A program made the translations under genes and the position numbers. From Anaerolineales bacterium (lineage in GTDB: Bacteria; Chloroflexota; Anaerolineae; Anaerolineales; UBA4823): DNA of 45,779 nucleotides. Location of the stretch: positions 1 through 45,779 of the forward strand of contig JAGUYW010000068.1 of assembly GCA_020061105.1 (NCBI GenBank), written 5' to 3'. The notes beneath the pieces are model-generated. The model saw nothing but the letters and a program-made list of their open reading frames with translations, was not told where the DNA came from and did no database searches. Shown here one piece after another: positions 34,479-41,651 of this stretch (position 1 is the first letter of the stretch; every line of letters begins with the position of its first letter).

Positions 34479-35831
34479 ATGAAGGTTGGTGCAATCCTAC
34501 TGGCTGCCGGGCAAGGGACGCGCATGAAGTCCACTTTACCGAAAGTGATGCACCCGCTGCTGGGGCGTCCGATGGTTCATTACGCCGTGGAGGCGGCTGC
34601 TGTGGTTACCGGCGAAAAGCCGGTGGTAGTGGTTGGTTATGGCGCTGAAGTTGTGCAGCAGGCGCTTGGCGAGCGGGCTGTTTTTGTGCTCCAGGAACAA
34701 CAATTGGGCACCGGACACGCCGTGATGCAGGCCAAACCCGTTTTGATGGGTTCAACGGACCTGGTTTTAATCACCTACGCCGATATGCCCTTGCTGACAG
34801 TCCAAACCCTGCAGCAAATCGTCGACGCCCAACGCTCACATAGCGGTCCGATCACGATGCTAACGGTGATGGCGGATGACCCACGCGGATTTGGGCGTGT
34901 CTTGCGCAATGCTGCCGGGCAGGTACAGGCTATTGTAGAAGAAGCCTCGGCAACACCCGAACAACTCACCATTCGAGAATTGAACGCCAGCGTTTATTGC
35001 ATCCAGGCCAGTTGGTTGTGGGCAGCCCTGGAGCGCATCCCGCTTTCTCCGAAAGGTGAATACTACCTGACCGACCTGGTTGGGATTGCGGTGGAAGACG
35101 GCCTGAGTGTGCAGGCGCAGGTATTAGAAGACGCCCCGCAGGCAATTGGCGTGAATACTCGCCAACACCTGGCAGAGGCTGAAGCGCTTTTGCGCCAGCG
35201 CATTAACACACACTGGATGCTGGCTGGCGTTACCCTGATTGACCCGCAATCCACCTACATCGAGCCTGGAGTGACAATCGGTCACGATACGATCATCTGG
35301 CCTAACACCTATTTGCGCGGCCAAACCTCGATCGGCAGCCAGTGTATCATTGGCCCCAACACGATTATCCACGACACCCAGGTCGGCGACCGTTGCAAAG
35401 TTTTAGCCTCTGTGCTGGAGGGGGCGGTGGTAGAAAATGCAGTGGACATCGGGCCGTTTGGGCATTTGCGAAAGGGGGCTCACCTGGCTGAAGGTGTACA
35501 TATGGGGAATTTTGGCGAGGTCAAAAATTCCTATTTGGGACCTGGCGTCAAGATGGGGCATTTTTCATACATCGGAGACGCCAATATTGGGGAAGATTCG
35601 AATATCGGCGCTGGGACAATCACCTGTAATTTCGATGGTGAGAAGAAGAACCCCACGAAAATTGGAGCAGGTGTCTTCATTGGCAGCGACACGATGTTGG
35701 TAGCGCCGGTTACATTGGGGGATGGCGCTCGCACGGGCGCAGGCGCGGTGGTAACCAAAGATATCCCGGAGTATACATTGGCGGTCGGGGCGCCAGCGCG
35801 CCCGATCCGAAAGTTGAAGAAGAATGAGTGA
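34479..35831 (+). CDS. glmU: bifunctional GlcN-1-P acetyltransferase / GlcNAc-1-P uridyltransferase
   Basis: 450 residues from the ATG at 34479 (GAGGAG 5 bases upstream; the GTG two codons earlier is less likely). The two reactions make UDP-GlcNAc for peptidoglycan and other glycans. The N-terminal uridyltransferase has LAAGQGTRMKS at residues 8-18, a GTGHAV motif and YADMPLL. The C-terminal left-handed beta-helix (about 250-440) has hexapeptide repeats (VTIGHDTIIWPN, IGPNTIIHDTQVGD) and the active-site region RKGAHLAEGVHMGNFGEVKN, plus GAGTITCNFDGEKK. Length fits the family (about 450). It overlaps the next gene by 8 bases. Confidence 0.96.
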   Translation: MKVGAILLAAGQGTRMKSTLPKVMHPLLGRPMVHYAVEAAAVVTGEKPVVVVGYGAEVVQQALGERAVFVLQEQQLGTGHAVMQAKPVLMGSTDLVLITYADMPLLTVQTLQQIVDAQRSHSGPITMLTVMADDPRGFGRVLRNAAGQVQAIVEEASATPEQLTIRELNASVYCIQASWLWAALERIPLSPKGEYYLTDLVGIAVEDGLSVQAQVLEDAPQAIGVNTRQHLAEAEALLRQRINTHWMLAGVTLIDPQSTYIEPGVTIGHDTIIWPNTYLRGQTSIGSQCIIGPNTIIHDTQVGDRCKVLASVLEGAVVENAVDIGPFGHLRKGAHLAEGVHMGNFGEVKNSYLGPGVKMGHFSYIGDANIGEDSNIGAGTITCNFDGEKKNPTKIGAGVFIGSDTMLVAPVTLGDGARTGAGAVVTKDIPEYTLAVGAPARPIRKLKKNE

Positions 35832-37092
35832 GTTTTTGCCTTACCTGGCGATATTGATTATCCTATGTTTGGATCTGCTGCTGGTAGCGACACGGTCGAC
35901 CTATTTGCAAACCAGCCCGGCGCGTTTATTGACGCTGCGTGAGCAACAAGATCAGCGTGTCAACCTGGCGCTGCAGGTTGTTGGACAGGTGGCGCGCTTG
36001 CGTACCAGCTTGAACCTGGTCTTGCTGGTAGCGCGCTTTGCCCTCGCCGGCCTGATCCTGACGATCTTGCCGATTAATTCTTTCTTGCAAGGAGCAATCG
36101 GCTTGCTGGCCGGGGCGTTGTGCTTATTTTTCTGTGAGTATCTGGTGGAGCGAGGCGTTTCCACCAGCCCGGAGACATGGGCGCTGCATCTGGCTGGATT
36201 TAGCCGCTTTTGGTTATTGATCACCGGGGCTGCACCGGCGTCTTCAACTCCCATAGCGCCCGGGCATGGACATCCCGAAATGCCTAACGCAGTGACCGAT
36301 GAAGATATTCGCTTGTTGGTGGATGCCGTGAAAGAAGGAGGGGCGTTCGAGCAAGGCGAGCGCCGCATGATCTATTCGGTTTTTGAACTGCGTGACACCC
36401 TGGCGCGTGAGATTATGGTTCCGCGCATTGATATGATCGCTCTGGAAGTGCAAACACCCTTGCTGGAAGCGGTAGATGCGATCTTGAAATTTGGGCATTC
36501 CCGCTTACCGGTGTATGATGAAACGGTCGATCAAACTCTTGGCTTGCTGTACGCCAAAGATTTGCTTAAGGTCTTTCGCGAAGGAGGGCAGCTTAGTTCG
36601 CTGCACGAACTACTGCGCCCGGCCTACTTTGTGCCGGAAGCCAAGAAGGTGGACGAACTGCTGGCGGAAATGCAAACCCAGCGCATCCACATGGCCATTG
36701 TAGTTGATGAATATGGCGGTGTGGCAGGCCTGGTGACGATGGAGGATATCGTCGAGGAAATTGTCGGTGAAATTCAGGATGAATACGATCAGGGCGAAGA
36801 AGCGCCTTATCTAATGCTGAAAGATGGCGTGTATGTTTTCCAGGGACGCATTGATATGGATGATTTCAATGAAATCATGGGTAGCGATTTGCCCACTGAC
36901 GAAGCAGATACCCTGGGTGGATACATTTACAGTGTTTTGGGACGTGTGCCAACTACAGGGGATATTGTTCGCAAAGATGATTTGTTGCTGACGGTAGAGA
37001 ATGTCCTTGCCCGGCGCATTCGCAAGGTACGGGCGGCCTGGTTACCATCGAGTATTGACGAAAAAAAGGAAATGGAACGTGTTGACGGATGA
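35824..37092 (+). CDS. HlyC/CorC-family CBS-domain membrane protein
   Basis: 422 residues. The N-terminal membrane domain has about three helices (about 4-22, 65-85, 90-110) and a diverged, short DUF21-like region. Next come paired CBS domains (about 190-315; MVPRIDMIALE, HSRLPVYDE, MAIVVDEYGGVAGLVTMED) and the C-terminal CorC/HlyC domain (about 335-412; YVFQGRIDMDDFNEIMG, TLGGYIYSVLGRVP). Relatives are implicated in magnesium or cobalt export and are often misnamed haemolysins. It overlaps glmU by 8 bases and the cytidine deaminase gene by 14 bases, so the three form an operon. Confidence 0.92.
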   Translation: MSEFLPYLAILIILCLDLLLVATRSTYLQTSPARLLTLREQQDQRVNLALQVVGQVARLRTSLNLVLLVARFALAGLILTILPINSFLQGAIGLLAGALCLFFCEYLVERGVSTSPETWALHLAGFSRFWLLITGAAPASSTPIAPGHGHPEMPNAVTDEDIRLLVDAVKEGGAFEQGERRMIYSVFELRDTLAREIMVPRIDMIALEVQTPLLEAVDAILKFGHSRLPVYDETVDQTLGLLYAKDLLKVFREGGQLSSLHELLRPAYFVPEAKKVDELLAEMQTQRIHMAIVVDEYGGVAGLVTMEDIVEEIVGEIQDEYDQGEEAPYLMLKDGVYVFQGRIDMDDFNEIMGSDLPTDEADTLGGYIYSVLGRVPTTGDIVRKDDLLLTVENVLARRIRKVRAAWLPSSIDEKKEMERVDG

Positions 37093-37489
37093 GCAAAAAC
37101 AACAGTTGATCCAGGCCGCGCAGCATGTGCGGCAATGGGCTTACGCCCCTTATTCGAATTATGCGGTGGGAGCAGCTTTATTAGCGACATCGGGACGGGT
37201 ATATGATGGAGTCAACGTCGAGAACGCTGCCTATCCCAATGGCATTTGCGCTGAGCGAACGGCTCTTTATAAGGCGGTTTCAGAGGGCGAGCGAGATTTC
37301 TTGGCCGTAGCCGTGGTTACGTCAAATGGCGGTTCTCCATGCGGGGCTTGCCGCCAGGCTTTGGCAGAGTTTGGCTTGCATTTGCAGGTTTTGATTGCCA
37401 ACGCCGAAGGGGAACTGGTAGGCGAAACCACCTTGGAGGCGCTGCTGCCCGGCGCTTTTCGCCCACAAGACTTACCATCTAAACTATAA
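37079..37489 (+). CDS. cdd: cytidine deaminase
   Basis: 136 residues from the GTG at 37079, the family's normal length. It converts cytidine and deoxycytidine to uridine forms. Zinc ligands and the catalytic Glu are in NGICAERTA (Cys57, Glu59) and SPCGACRQ (Cys88, Cys91). Substrate-binding VNVENAAYPNG and YSNYAVGAALLA are present. The start lies 14 bases inside the previous gene with AAGGAA upstream. A longer open frame from 37001 would add 26 residues with no family match. It lies near the nucleoside-type ABC importer (from 40.5 kb), consistent with nucleoside salvage. A weak inverted repeat AAGAACCT/AGGTTCTT (37488-37523) follows. Confidence 0.95.
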   Translation: MLTDEQKQQLIQAAQHVRQWAYAPYSNYAVGAALLATSGRVYDGVNVENAAYPNGICAERTALYKAVSEGERDFLAVAVVTSNGGSPCGACRQALAEFGLHLQVLIANAEGELVGETTLEALLPGAFRPQDLPSKL

Positions 37490-37551
37490 GAACCTTAGGG
37501 GCTTATATAACTTTCAGGTTCTTCCACTTTTATTTTCCGGAAGAGGGTTAT

Positions 37552-38766
37552 TCAAGGGGTGGCAGAGGGGGTCGCCGTAACCAGGGTGAGCAGGGATTGT
37601 AAAATCCACCCGGTACGCCCGTCCAGGGTTGTAATGCGTACCCACACTGTTCCATTGACATCGATCGTTTCAGGCTGCACAATCACCAGGGCGCCGTTGG
37701 AGAGGAAGCCAATTGTCGCCCCGCCAGGTTCGGCGCGGAAACGTACGCCTTCTACGGCGCCGGTGGTGATCATGGCCAAAACTGGGGTCATGGTTGGGGT
37801 CAAGGTGGCAGTTGGGGGGATGGGTGTAAAAGTCAGCGTGGGGGTAAGGGTGGCGGTAGGTGGGATGGGAGTGGCGCTGGGTGGAATGGGGGTCAGGGTG
37901 GCGGTTGAAGTCAGCGTGAGGGTGGGCGTTAGCGTTGGGGTGGGGGTAGGCAGGCCAATATGGTATCCGAAAACTGCTCCCGCGCCGCTCAGGCCGATCA
38001 GCATAACCACTCCCAGCAGCGCCACCGCGCCGCCGATGGTATAGCCGAAAGGCGTCAGCGGGCGAAAACCCGAGAATGCCAGGGTCAGGGCGCCGAGCAG
38101 AATCGCCCAGGAGAGGTGGACGGTGAAAATAACCAGACCAGCCGGCCATAAATAGGGCGAATGGCTCCCCAGGCCCAGGCCGGCGCAGGCCAGGGGCAGG
38201 TACAGGGCGTAAGCCAGCGCAACGCTGGGCGCAGCCGGGCGCCAGCGGGATTCGCCGTCGCCCCCGCGTACTGTTGCAATGGAGGAGAGGATGGCGCCCG
38301 CAGCCAGGATTGCAAAATTACCCCACGAAAGCTGGCTGTGCAGGTGCGCCTGGACAAATTCACTGCCAGGCAAACGGGCAGCAAACAAACCGGCTGCCCA
38401 ACCACTCAGCAGCACCAACAAGCAACCGATCAAAAGCCCACCCAGGCTGCGAAAGAACAATTGTCCTGACCCCGTTACCGCCCCGAAGGAGACTCCGATT
38501 GCCGGCGCCATGAGAGGGGCCAGAATTGCGCCGAGAATTAAGAGCGCTGGCTGGTCGATTAGCAAACCGATGCTGATCACAATTCCAGCCAGCAGGGAAA
38601 ACAGAAAGAAATCGAAAGAAGGGGAAGCGCGCCGTGCGACTGCGTCCAGGTGAGCGGCGCGTTCGTCTGCCTCCAGGGGGGCCAGCAAACGTTGCTGCCT
38701 TCTGCGCCGGGCTGGCGGAAGGGTGGTTGGATCATCAGGAATTTGTTCTATGGGAGGTAGATTCAT
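37552..38766 (-). CDS. DUF389-family membrane protein with Thr/Pro stalk and SH3-like tail
   Basis: 404 residues. The N-terminal membrane domain (about 50-260) is the DUF389/TIGR00341 type: SPSFDFFLFSLLAGIVISIG, ALLILGAILAPLMAPAIG, FFRSLGGLLIGCLLVL. About six helices. A low-complexity Thr/Pro stalk of about 60 residues follows (repeats of PTLTP and PPTATLTP). Then comes a bacterial SH3-like domain (about 335-395; GVRFRAEPGGATIGFLSNG, GTVWVRITTLDGRTGWI), which in other proteins binds cell-wall material. DUF389 has no settled function. The stop overlaps nothing; its ATG overlaps the HAD gene stop by 4 bases, so the pair is coupled. Confidence 0.9.
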   Translation of the reverse strand: MNLPPIEQIPDDPTTLPPARRRRQQRLLAPLEADERAAHLDAVARRASPSFDFFLFSLLAGIVISIGLLIDQPALLILGAILAPLMAPAIGVSFGAVTGSGQLFFRSLGGLLIGCLLVLLSGWAAGLFAARLPGSEFVQAHLHSQLSWGNFAILAAGAILSSIATVRGGDGESRWRPAAPSVALAYALYLPLACAGLGLGSHSPYLWPAGLVIFTVHLSWAILLGALTLAFSGFRPLTPFGYTIGGAVALLGVVMLIGLSGAGAVFGYHIGLPTPTPTLTPTLTLTSTATLTPIPPSATPIPPTATLTPTLTFTPIPPTATLTPTMTPVLAMITTGAVEGVRFRAEPGGATIGFLSNGALVIVQPETIDVNGTVWVRITTLDGRTGWILQSLLTLVTATPSATP

Positions 38767-39233
38767 TTTCTCAAAGAGGCGACCAGCCGTAAAGGTTTTT
38801 CGAAAAGTTCCAGGGCGTTAAAAATATCTGGCGCAATCAGGTCGGCAGCAAAAAGAGTTTCACGAGCGGCGCCTTCAGGCGACAACACGCAAACCCCCAC
38901 TTCAGCCAGCTGCAGCATTTCTGCATCATTAGCGCCTTGCCCGATTGCAGCAGTGTGGGCGGCGCCAAGCTGTTCGACAAAACTGGCTTTCTGGCGGCTT
39001 TCATCGCCCGGGGTGATACGCATAGCTTTCAGGTTGAGTTGAAAATCGATCAGGTCTTGTCTGCCGTGGGTGTCCGCCGAGATGATATGAACCTGTAAAC
39101 GATCGCGCAACAGGTTCAATTTACGGCCAACGCCTTCGATCAATTGTCCATCCAGCGCCAGTGTGCCGTTGACATCGCATACCAGGTGCTCAAGCTGGAT
39201 TACCCCTCGCCCAGGAACATTAAACTCGATCAT
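38763..39233 (-). CDS. HAD-superfamily hydrolase, soluble P-type-ATPase-like
   Basis: 156 residues. HAD motif I reads LVCDVNGTLALDG (Asp20 nucleophile, Asn22 at the usual second-Asp position). Motif II is HIISADTHG, motif III Lys is in SRQKASFVEQL and motif IV is GQGANDAEML. This fits the group annotated as soluble P-type ATPase domains (COG4087), which lack a membrane part. With Asn22 the general acid used by HAD phosphatases is missing, so activity may differ. A minus-strand TATAAT at 39240-39245 lies only 6 bases before the ATG and no Shine-Dalgarno exists, so the mRNA is probably leaderless. Coupled by a 4-base overlap to the DUF389 gene. Confidence 0.9.
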   Translation of the reverse strand: MIEFNVPGRGVIQLEHLVCDVNGTLALDGQLIEGVGRKLNLLRDRLQVHIISADTHGRQDLIDFQLNLKAMRITPGDESRQKASFVEQLGAAHTAAIGQGANDAEMLQLAEVGVCVLSPEGAARETLFAADLIAPDIFNALELFEKPLRLVASLRK

Positions 39234-39239
39234 AGGCCT

Positions 39240-39245
39240 ATTATA
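39240..39245 (-). promoter_or_regulatory. -10 box for the HAD gene (leaderless)
   Basis: On the minus strand a perfect TATAAT ends 6 bases before the ATG at 39233, so transcription should begin at or next to the start codon. There is no ribosome site. Confidence 0.55.
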
Positions 39246-39261
39246 ACCGCTTCATCTCTAG

Positions 39262-39267
39262 TAAAAT
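39262..39267 (+). promoter_or_regulatory. -10 box for the BMP-like lipoprotein gene (leaderless)
   Basis: TAAAAT ends 7 bases before the ATG at 39275. No Shine-Dalgarno sequence is present between them. It faces the opposite -10 box at 39240-39245 within a 41-base divergent gap. Confidence 0.5.
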
Positions 39268-39274
39268 AGATGCT

Positions 39275-40345
39275 ATGAAGTCCAAAGTAGCTTTTTTATT
39301 ACTGATTGTTTTAGCGGTATTTTCAATACTTCTAGCGGGATGTGTACCGGCTGTTTCTACCCCTCCTGCAACAGATGAGGCGCCGGACGTAGCACTCACC
39401 CAAATTGCCCAGGCGACGGAAGCGCCGCCCCCTCCCACTGCCACATCTACTCCCTTGCCGGGCCTGGTGATCTTGCTTGCACAAGCCGAAGCGCAGCCTG
39501 AACAAGTTCAAGCTTTTCAAACTACACTGGCTGAATTGGCTGCGCAGGATGGCTTGCGCTTCGAAACTCGCGCTCAGGCTGGCGAGCTAGACGAAAGTGT
39601 GCGCATCGTGGTTGTGTTGGCGCCCGACCCTGGCCTGGCATCTCTGGCAGTTGCGCATCCACAAATCCATTTTTTGTCCGTAGCCATCCCCGGTGTGCAA
39701 GCGCAGGGCAATATCAGTGCGTTGGCCAGCCAGGGAGAACGCCCAGATTGGCAGGGTTTCCTGGCAGGCTACCTGGCGGCGGTGATCACGGAAAACTGGC
39801 GCGTCGGGGTGATCAGCCGTTCGGATTCGCCAGCCGGCAACGCCGCCCGGCTGGGATTTACCAACGGGGCGATCTTTTTCTGCGGCCTGTGTCGCCCGGC
39901 TGTTCCACCTTTCTTCCAATATCCTTTGTCTGCAACCCTGGCGGCTGGGGCAGGCCCAGAGGCCCAACAAGTCGCTGCTGACAGCTTGCTGAACAGCGTG
40001 GTACAGACGGTTTACGTGTTTCCTGGAGCAGGGGATAATTTTTTGTTGGAATACCTGGCTAAAGCCGGTGTGCGCATCATTGGCGGCAGCGCCCCAGCGC
40101 CAGAGTTTCGCGCCCGGTGGGTGGCTGCTATTCATAGCAATTTGCTGTCTGTGCTGCGAGAATCCTGGGATGATCTTTTGGGGAGTTCCGGCGGGCTTAG
40201 CTTGTCGCCAGCGCTGGAAATTTCTGATGTCAATAGTGAGTTTCTAAGCCCCGGCCGGCTGCGCCTGGTTGATCAGATGCGCCAGGATCTGCTTTCGGAT
40301 TTTATTGACACCGGAGTAGATCCGCTGAGTGGGGAAGCGCGTTGA
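39275..40345 (+). CDS. BMP/PnrA-like lipoprotein, diverged
   Basis: 356 residues. Lipobox SILLAGC (Cys at about 23), then a Thr/Pro linker (about 24-65). The rest looks like a periplasmic-binding fold related to BMP/PnrA receptors: VILLAQAEAQPEQVQAFQTT, HPQIHFLSVAIPG, GFLAGYLAAVITENWRVGVI, NAARLGFTNG, VYVFPGAGDNFLLEYLAKAG, VRIIGGS. The key GxxDDxSFNQ segment of PnrA is not present. A CGLC pair (in FFCGLCRP) is unusual for the family. It lies directly upstream of the PnrA-like receptor and its importer, so it could be a second receptor or a regulator of uptake (inference). Confidence 0.85.
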   Translation: MKSKVAFLLLIVLAVFSILLAGCVPAVSTPPATDEAPDVALTQIAQATEAPPPPTATSTPLPGLVILLAQAEAQPEQVQAFQTTLAELAAQDGLRFETRAQAGELDESVRIVVVLAPDPGLASLAVAHPQIHFLSVAIPGVQAQGNISALASQGERPDWQGFLAGYLAAVITENWRVGVISRSDSPAGNAARLGFTNGAIFFCGLCRPAVPPFFQYPLSATLAAGAGPEAQQVAADSLLNSVVQTVYVFPGAGDNFLLEYLAKAGVRIIGGSAPAPEFRARWVAAIHSNLLSVLRESWDDLLGSSGGLSLSPALEISDVNSEFLSPGRLRLVDQMRQDLLSDFIDTGVDPLSGEAR

Positions 40346-40359
40346 GCGATCTTTTGAAA

Positions 40360-40368
40360 AAGGAGGTG
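40360..40368 (+). promoter_or_regulatory. remote anti-Shine-Dalgarno complement before receptor gene (copy 3)
   Basis: AAGGAGGTG in the context TTTTGAAAAAGGAGGTGAG, 163 nt before the receptor ATG and 14 nt after the preceding stop codon. The receptor gene has its own AGGAGGAG at 40517-40524. Only a 4-codon frame follows directly (GTG to TAA). Confidence 0.45.
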
Positions 40369-40417
40369 AGGTTCTAAAACAGGAAGGATGATTCATAGGA
40401 ATGTGAACAATGACACA

Positions 40418-40446
40418 TTGCCGAGCAATCCATTTTGTGCTAGACT
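40418..40446 (+). promoter_or_regulatory. candidate promoter of the nucleoside importer operon
   Basis: TTGCCG (40418-40423), 17 bases, TAGACT (40441-40446) with TGc before it (extended -10). Transcription would start near 40453, upstream of a stem CGGCGG/CCGCCG and the ribosome site. Confidence 0.45.
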
Positions 40447-40464
40447 TGAGTAGTAAGTCAGGAA

Positions 40465-40495
40465 CGGCGGCAAAAAAACTAATCAATGACCGCCG
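40465..40495 (+). repeat. stem-loop in the receptor leader
   Basis: CGGCGG (40465-40470) pairs with CCGCCG (40490-40495) around a 19-nt A-rich loop, followed by CCTTTACC. It lies in the leader of the nucleoside receptor gene, 22 bases before its ribosome site. It could be an attenuator or stability element. I do not recognise a riboswitch class. Confidence 0.45.
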
Positions 40496-40531
40496 CCTTT
40501 ACCCCAATTTCTCTTTAGGAGGAGAGTTTCT

Positions 40532-41566
40532 ATGTCCAAAAAAATCTATACCCTTTTTGCTGTCATGATGATTGCAGCCATGCTGCTTTCAGCGTGCCAG
40601 CCGGCTGGCGATGCAAAGCCCGATTGCTCCAAGCCGGATGTGTTCTGCGTTGGCCTGGTGACCGATGTCGGAAAGATCGATGACAAGTCCTTCAACCAAT
40701 CCACCTGGGATGGCGTGAAGATGGCCGAGAAAGAATTAGGCGCGATTGTTCAATACATCGAGACCACCGACCCCAAGGACTACGACAAGAACATTTCTAC
40801 CTTTGGCGACGCCAACTACGATGTGATCGTAACGGTTGGCTTTGCCCTGGGCGAGGCCACGGTCGCAGCCGCCCAAAAGTTCCCCAATGTCAAATTCATC
40901 GGCGTTGACCAATTCCAGGCTGAAGAGGTTGCCAATGTGGCAGGCTTGAACTTCCCTGAAGACAATGCCGGCTTCCTGGTGGGCGCTCTGGCAGCCATGA
41001 TGACCAAGACCAACCAGATTGGCGCCGTGTTGGGCACCGACGCAGTCCCGCCTGTCTGGCGCTTTGGTGAAGGTTATCGCGCCGGCGCTTTGTACATCAA
41101 CCCCAGCATTGAGATTAACGTCATCTACCACAATGATGTTGGCTTCGACAAGACCTTTACCGATCCCGAATGGGGCAAGACCACCGCCATTTCGATGATC
41201 GATAAGGGCGTCGATATCATCTTCGGCGCGGGCGGCAAGACCGGCAACGGTGCGCTGCTTGGCGCGGCTGAAAAGAGTGTGTATTGCATCGGCGTCGACA
41301 CCGACCAGTACTTCACCGTGCCCGAGGCGCAGAAATTCCTGCTTTCCAGCGCTATGAAACTGCTGGACACCGGCACCTTCACCTTGATCAAACTGGCCAA
41401 AGAAGGCACTTTCCCGAAGGGTAACTTCTTTGGAGACGCGGGCTATGCACCTTTCCACGATCTGGACAGTGCCGTGCCGGCAGATGTCAAGGCTAAGATG
41501 CAGGAAATTGATGCGGCTTTGAAGGCTGGCACGCTGATGACCGGCGTCCCGCCTGTCAAACCGTAG
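40532..41566 (+). CDS. nucleoside-type ABC importer receptor lipoprotein (BMP/PnrA family)
   Basis: 344 residues. Lipobox MLLSAC (Cys at about 22). The family hallmark VGLVTDVGKIDDKSFNQSTW appears at about residues 44-63, followed by YDVIVTVGFALGEA, FPNVKFIGVDQFQ, NFPEDNAGFLVGALAA, GFDKTFTDPEWGKTTA and IFGAGGKTGNGALLGA. PnrA and NupN/YufN receptors bind purine nucleosides. The downstream permeases and double-ATPase gene match that transporter type. Codons are strongly biased, suggesting high expression. A good AGGAGGAG lies 7 bases upstream. Confidence 0.95.
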   Translation: MSKKIYTLFAVMMIAAMLLSACQPAGDAKPDCSKPDVFCVGLVTDVGKIDDKSFNQSTWDGVKMAEKELGAIVQYIETTDPKDYDKNISTFGDANYDVIVTVGFALGEATVAAAQKFPNVKFIGVDQFQAEEVANVAGLNFPEDNAGFLVGALAAMMTKTNQIGAVLGTDAVPPVWRFGEGYRAGALYINPSIEINVIYHNDVGFDKTFTDPEWGKTTAISMIDKGVDIIFGAGGKTGNGALLGAAEKSVYCIGVDTDQYFTVPEAQKFLLSSAMKLLDTGTFTLIKLAKEGTFPKGNFFGDAGYAPFHDLDSAVPADVKAKMQEIDAALKAGTLMTGVPPVKP

Positions 41567-41588
41567 TAAGTTTTCTGACAAATTTTCC

Positions 41589-41624
41589 AAAGGGGAAAGA
41601 GGCTGGCCCTCTTTCCCCTTTTAC
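41589..41624 (+). terminator. stem-loop after the nucleoside receptor gene
   Basis: AAAGGGGAAAGAGG (41589-41602) pairs perfectly with CCTCTTTCCCCTTT (41608-41621) around a 5-nt loop, followed by TAC. It lies 22 bases after the receptor stop and before the first permease. The short T-tract suggests partial termination, which would lower permease expression relative to the receptor. Confidence 0.75.
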
Positions 41625-41651
41625 TAAAAGGGCGGCGGCGTGGAGAAACGC

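Noticed and set aside
37790-37950. Short tandem repeats resembling a microsatellite or CRISPR-like array
   Set aside because: They encode the Thr/Pro-rich stalk of the DUF389 protein in frame; there are no spacers.
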